Below are positions 7,033 to 9,649 of a stretch of DNA of 9,649 nt, one piece after another. Within the stretch, counting starts at the first letter, position 1; each line of letters begins with the position of its first letter. This DNA comes from an uncultured Clostridia bacterium (lineage in GTDB: Bacteria > Bacillota > Clostridia > Christensenellales > DUVY01), in the NCBI GenBank assembly GCA_937895465.1, contig CALAYY010000168.1, forward strand, positions 1 to 9,649. Reading direction: 5' to 3'. The notes beneath the pieces are model-generated. The model was not told the DNA's origin and did not search any database. It saw nothing but the letters and a program-made list of their open reading frames with translations. The translations under genes were made by a program, and so were the position numbers.

Positions 7033-8016
7033 ATGATAAAGAAAGCCGTGGAGGGATTTTTCAATCAAATGTATCCAACGCAAGATTACACACCTATATA
7101 CTTTAAAATCGATGTTTTGGAGAGATATTTTAAAGATCCACGGTTTTTGGTTTGGTACTCAGATTATCGTGGTTCTATTGCACTTAAAGATGAATATGCG
7201 CCTGATGACTTAGATGAATACGAGGAGGTAAGGGATTTTGGACTGGCGTATTCTAAGATTGATAAAACAAAAAGAGCAGTGGTTGTATTTGCTATCGACT
7301 TAAAAAATATGCCTATAAAAATTCAAGGTTACTGGTCAACATATTGGTTGGATAACCAAGATAAATATTTCCCTAATTCGGGATTTGTTAAAAACCTAAT
7401 TAAAGGGGAATGGGTGGAGGATATATCGATTTTCTCGGCATTGCTGATGGAGCTACATACAATAAATGAAATGTATAAAGCTATGGGATTACCCCCCATG
7501 TTCAAAAAAGAATTCGTTTTTAATGATTTAAGTCAAAACGACCGACCTACAGGGTACCACAGCATTTTACTACCAACGCGAGAAAACTATTATAACTTTG
7601 TCAGTACACTGGAAAAAATTACAACGGGAAATATTGATATAGATGCATTTCTATGTCCAACATCCTCAATAAAAGCAACTACAAGGATGCAATTAAATGA
7701 TGACGGCAAAGAAGTGCCAAAGGGATCGGTGAAAATGCTTAGTGATTGGTTTGCTGCGAATATAGCCGGCAACCCTAAAATACAAAGCGATGTGATAGAA
7801 CCCTTAAAAAAGCTTGTGAAATTGAGGCAAACACCCGCCCATAAACTCTATAAAAATGATTATGATGAATCAATTTGGAGCGACCAAAATAAACTTATAT
7901 GCGAGATATATACAGCAATACGAAATATAAGATTGCTACTTGCAAATCATCCACAAGCAAAATTAGTTAAAGTAGATAAAATTCTTTATGAAGGTAGAAA
8001 TATAAAGATATATTAA
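7033..8016 (+). CDS. Unrecognised 327-residue protein between mod and res, with a HEPN-like R-x4-H motif
   Basis: I do not recognise this protein. It has no signal peptide or membrane segment. The N-terminal two thirds (~1-230) is mixed alpha/beta with many aromatic residues (for example KIQGYWSTYWLDNQDKYFPN) and a helix SIFSALLMELHTINEMYKAMG near 136-156. The C-terminal ~90 residues look all-helical: EPLKKLVKLRQTPAHKLYKND, then a helix CEIYTAIRNIRLLLANHP. RQTPAH places Arg265 four residues before His270, matching the R-x4-6-H signature of HEPN RNase domains. This motif is short and can arise by chance, so HEPN is only a hypothesis. The start is one base after the mod stop, with a weak GAGG at 7019-7022. 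The gene splits mod from res, which are usually adjacent, and a sampled line (7261-7320) is about 28% G+C against about 48% for a line in mod, so it may be an inserted cargo gene. Co-transcription with mod and res is likely. Confidence 0.75.
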   Translation: MIKKAVEGFFNQMYPTQDYTPIYFKIDVLERYFKDPRFLVWYSDYRGSIALKDEYAPDDLDEYEEVRDFGLAYSKIDKTKRAVVVFAIDLKNMPIKIQGYWSTYWLDNQDKYFPNSGFVKNLIKGEWVEDISIFSALLMELHTINEMYKAMGLPPMFKKEFVFNDLSQNDRPTGYHSILLPTRENYYNFVSTLEKITTGNIDIDAFLCPTSSIKATTRMQLNDDGKEVPKGSVKMLSDWFAANIAGNPKIQSDVIEPLKKLVKLRQTPAHKLYKNDYDESIWSDQNKLICEIYTAIRNIRLLLANHPQAKLVKVDKILYEGRNIKIY

Positions 8017-8029
8017 ATTCGTAATGAAT

Positions 8030-8033
8030 GGAG
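8030..8033 (+). promoter_or_regulatory. Ribosome binding site GGAG that decides the res start
   Basis: GGAG lies six bases before the ATG at 8040, a good spacing. An in-frame ATG at 8028 overlaps this site and would add four residues (MEQR), but has no comparable upstream site, so 8040 is preferred. Confidence 0.6.
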
Positions 8034-8039
8034 CAACGA

Positions 8040-9649
8040 ATGAAACTTAAATTTAAAAAACAACAATTTCAAATAGACGCGGTGAACGCGGCGGCGGAGC
8101 TGTTTCGTGGGCAGGCAGGGGCACCGTCTGTGTTTTCCGTGAATGCGTTGGATATTACGGAGTTTAGAAATGACGGGACGGAGCTTTTAGGGTACGGCAA
8201 TGTGCTTAATATAGATAAGCCTCAAATTCAGGCGAATATGAACGCCGTACAGGAGGCGAATTTACTGCCGCTTAGCGATATTGCCGATGATGACGGTAGC
8301 CCCGAATACCGCTTCAATATTGAAATGGAAACAGGAACAGGGAAAACATTTGTATATATCAAGACGATTTTTGAGCTGAACAAGCTGTACGGTTTTAACA
8401 AATTTGTTGTTTTAGTGCCAAGCGTAGCAATTCGAGAGGGTGTTTATCATAGTTTTAAAATTATGGAGTCGCACTTTAAGCAAGAGTACGACGGCAAGCG
8501 GGCGCACTATTTTATATATAATTCCAAGAAACTCAACGAGGTTCGGGACTTTGCCTTGTCATCAACTTTAGAGGTAATGATTGTAACCATTGACGCAATC
8601 AATAAGGACGCTAACCTTTTCAATCAAGAGAGCGACCGCATGGATAAGACGGCAAGGGAGTTTATGGCAGAGTGCCGTCCGATACTCATCATTGACGAGC
8701 CGCAAAGCATAGACACCACACCAAAAGCACGGGCGGCTATAAAAAACCTTAATCCGCTTTGTGAACTCAGGTACAGTGCAACGCACAAAGAAAAGGTCAA
8801 CACGATTTACCGTCTTACACCCGTTGACGCGTATGAGAAGAAAATCGTCAAGCAGATTTGCATAGCAAGCGACAGTGTTTCGGGTGGATTTAATAAGCCG
8901 TATATAAGGCTTGTAGAAGTCGGTAAGAAAAGCGGCTTTTATGCAAAGGTTGAAGTTGACGTTTGCAATCCCAAAACGGGACTGGTTGAACGAAAGACGG
9001 TTACCGTCTCTAGCAATGCGAACCTTAAAGAGGTCGCCGGGCGGGATATTTACGACGGTTATGAAATAGAGGGAATCGACTGCACGCAAGGAGCAGAGAG
9101 CATAGAGTTTGCAAACACCGAGTTATTGCCTTTAGGAAAAACTATCGGTGGTGTTGATGAAATCGTTATGAAACGAGAGCAAATTAAAAGCACCATACAA
9201 ATACATTTAGAAAAAGAGCTTAGATACTTATCCAAAGGCATAAAGGTTTTATCTTTGTTTTTTGTGGACGAAGTAGCAAAGTATAGAGTTTACGACGGTG
9301 AGGACACTTGTGGCATTTATGCAAAGATTTTTGAAGAAGAATATTTAAGACTAATTGAACTTCCAAAGTTTGCACCAATACGAGAAAAGTTTCCGCAGTC
9401 GGCGGCGGATGTACATAACGGTTATTTTTCAGCCGATAAAAAAGGCATAGTTAAAGATACCAGAGGCGACACTCTTGATGACTATTCTACCTATAACCTC
9501 ATTATGCGGGAGAAAGAAAAACTGTTGTCTTTTGAAACTCCGCTGCGCTTTATTTTTAGTCACTCAGCACTTAAAGAAGGTTGGGACAATCCGAATGTTT
9601 TTCAAATTTGTACTCTTATTGAAAAACATTCGGATTGTCCCAACCTTCT
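8040..9649 (+). CDS. res: Type III restriction enzyme subunit Res, 3' end missing
   Basis: An open frame of 536 codons without a stop, running off the contig. Res is the ATP-dependent helicase/translocase and nuclease of type III R-M and acts with Mod on unmethylated sites. Visible SF2 motifs: Walker A METGTGKT (96-103), Walker B DEPQS (219-223), motif III SAT (246-248), and the family hallmark EGWDNPNVFQICTL (513-526). Family members are usually ~900-1000 residues, so motif VI and the C-terminal PD-(D/E)xK endonuclease domain are missing. The sequence is reliable only to about residue 527 (base 9618-9620). Bases 9619-9649 are an exact inverted copy of 9575-9605 and give an uncharacteristic EKHSDCPNL tail where a Res protein should approach its GRGLR motif. 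The start at 8040 is supported by GGAG six bases upstream. The gene sits 23 bases after the 327-residue gene. A 173-codon frame on the opposite strand (8568-9089) is only its shadow. Confidence 0.93.
   Translation, partial: MKLKFKKQQFQIDAVNAAAELFRGQAGAPSVFSVNALDITEFRNDGTELLGYGNVLNIDKPQIQANMNAVQEANLLPLSDIADDDGSPEYRFNIEMETGTGKTFVYIKTIFELNKLYGFNKFVVLVPSVAIREGVYHSFKIMESHFKQEYDGKRAHYFIYNSKKLNEVRDFALSSTLEVMIVTIDAINKDANLFNQESDRMDKTAREFMAECRPILIIDEPQSIDTTPKARAAIKNLNPLCELRYSATHKEKVNTIYRLTPVDAYEKKIVKQICIASDSVSGGFNKPYIRLVEVGKKSGFYAKVEVDVCNPKTGLVERKTVTVSSNANLKEVAGRDIYDGYEIEGIDCTQGAESIEFANTELLPLGKTIGGVDEIVMKREQIKSTIQIHLEKELRYLSKGIKVLSLFFVDEVAKYRVYDGEDTCGIYAKIFEEEYLRLIELPKFAPIREKFPQSAADVHNGYFSADKKGIVKDTRGDTLDDYSTYNLIMREKEKLLSFETPLRFIFSHSALKEGWDNPNVFQICTLIEKHSDCPNL
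9575..9649. repeat. Perfect 31-base inverted repeat at the contig end (probable fold-back chimera)
   Basis: Bases 9575-9605 and 9619-9649 are exact reverse complements, separated by a 13-base spacer (9606-9618). The left arm encodes the conserved EGWDNPNVFQ motif of Res, so it is genuine coding sequence. The right arm replaces what should be the next part of Res and ends exactly at the contig boundary. This pattern is typical of strand-switching chimeras from amplification or of an assembly-graph end, rather than a biological hairpin. Confidence 0.9.

Noticed and set aside
8568..9089. A 173-codon open frame on the - strand
   Set aside because: It lies wholly within res and opposite its conserved helicase region. 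It has no recognisable motif and no operon context.
9575..9649. A natural transcription terminator or attachment-site palindrome at the end of res
   Set aside because: The left arm is conserved Res coding sequence in the middle of the gene and the right arm ends exactly at the contig boundary, which fits an artefact better.

Overview
The window is a contig fragment from a low-to-moderate G+C bacterium. Sample 60-base lines range from about 28% to 48% G+C. Strong AGGAG-type ribosome binding sites and the style of the proteins suggest a Bacillota/Clostridia-like host, but this is an inference and no taxonomic marker gene is present. All genes lie on the + strand and are tightly packed: the largest gap is 62 bases and several junctions overlap or touch. 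Every recognisable gene belongs to, or is commonly found beside, a defence system, so the window reads as part of a defence island.

Layout. Bases 1-17 are an Illumina adapter remnant, not genomic DNA. Bases 18-214 encode the extreme C-terminus of a MukB/SbcC-type SMC ATPase, interpreted as JetC of a Wadjet anti-plasmid system. It is joined by a one-base TAATG overlap to a complete jetD (214-1383), the Toprim-fold nuclease subunit. After 29 bases a second module starts: a SNF2/RapA-like helicase (1413-4028), a RhuM-family protein overlapping it (4009-5088), a 62-base gap holding a hairpin, a type III restriction-modification Mod methyltransferase (5151-7031), an unrecognised 327-residue protein with a HEPN-like R-x4-H motif (7033-8016), and the type III restriction subunit Res (8040 to the end, incomplete). 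The Res reading frame runs off the contig. Its last 31 bases are a perfect inverted copy of sequence just upstream and are probably a fold-back artefact.

How the parts may work together. In Wadjet, JetABC is a condensin-like loop-extruding complex that presents circular plasmid DNA to JetD for cleavage. In type III R-M, Mod methylates one strand of an asymmetric site and supplies target recognition, while Res is the ATP-dependent translocase/nuclease. Here mod and res are separated by an AT-rich extra gene and preceded by a SNF2 helicase plus a RhuM protein, giving a five-gene composite. The most novel-looking element is the 327-residue gene. It has no function I can name, but its position between mod and res and the R265-H270 motif make it a candidate RNase/toxin-type effector coupled to the R-M system. 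No RNA genes, CRISPR arrays, insertion sequences or clear promoters were seen.
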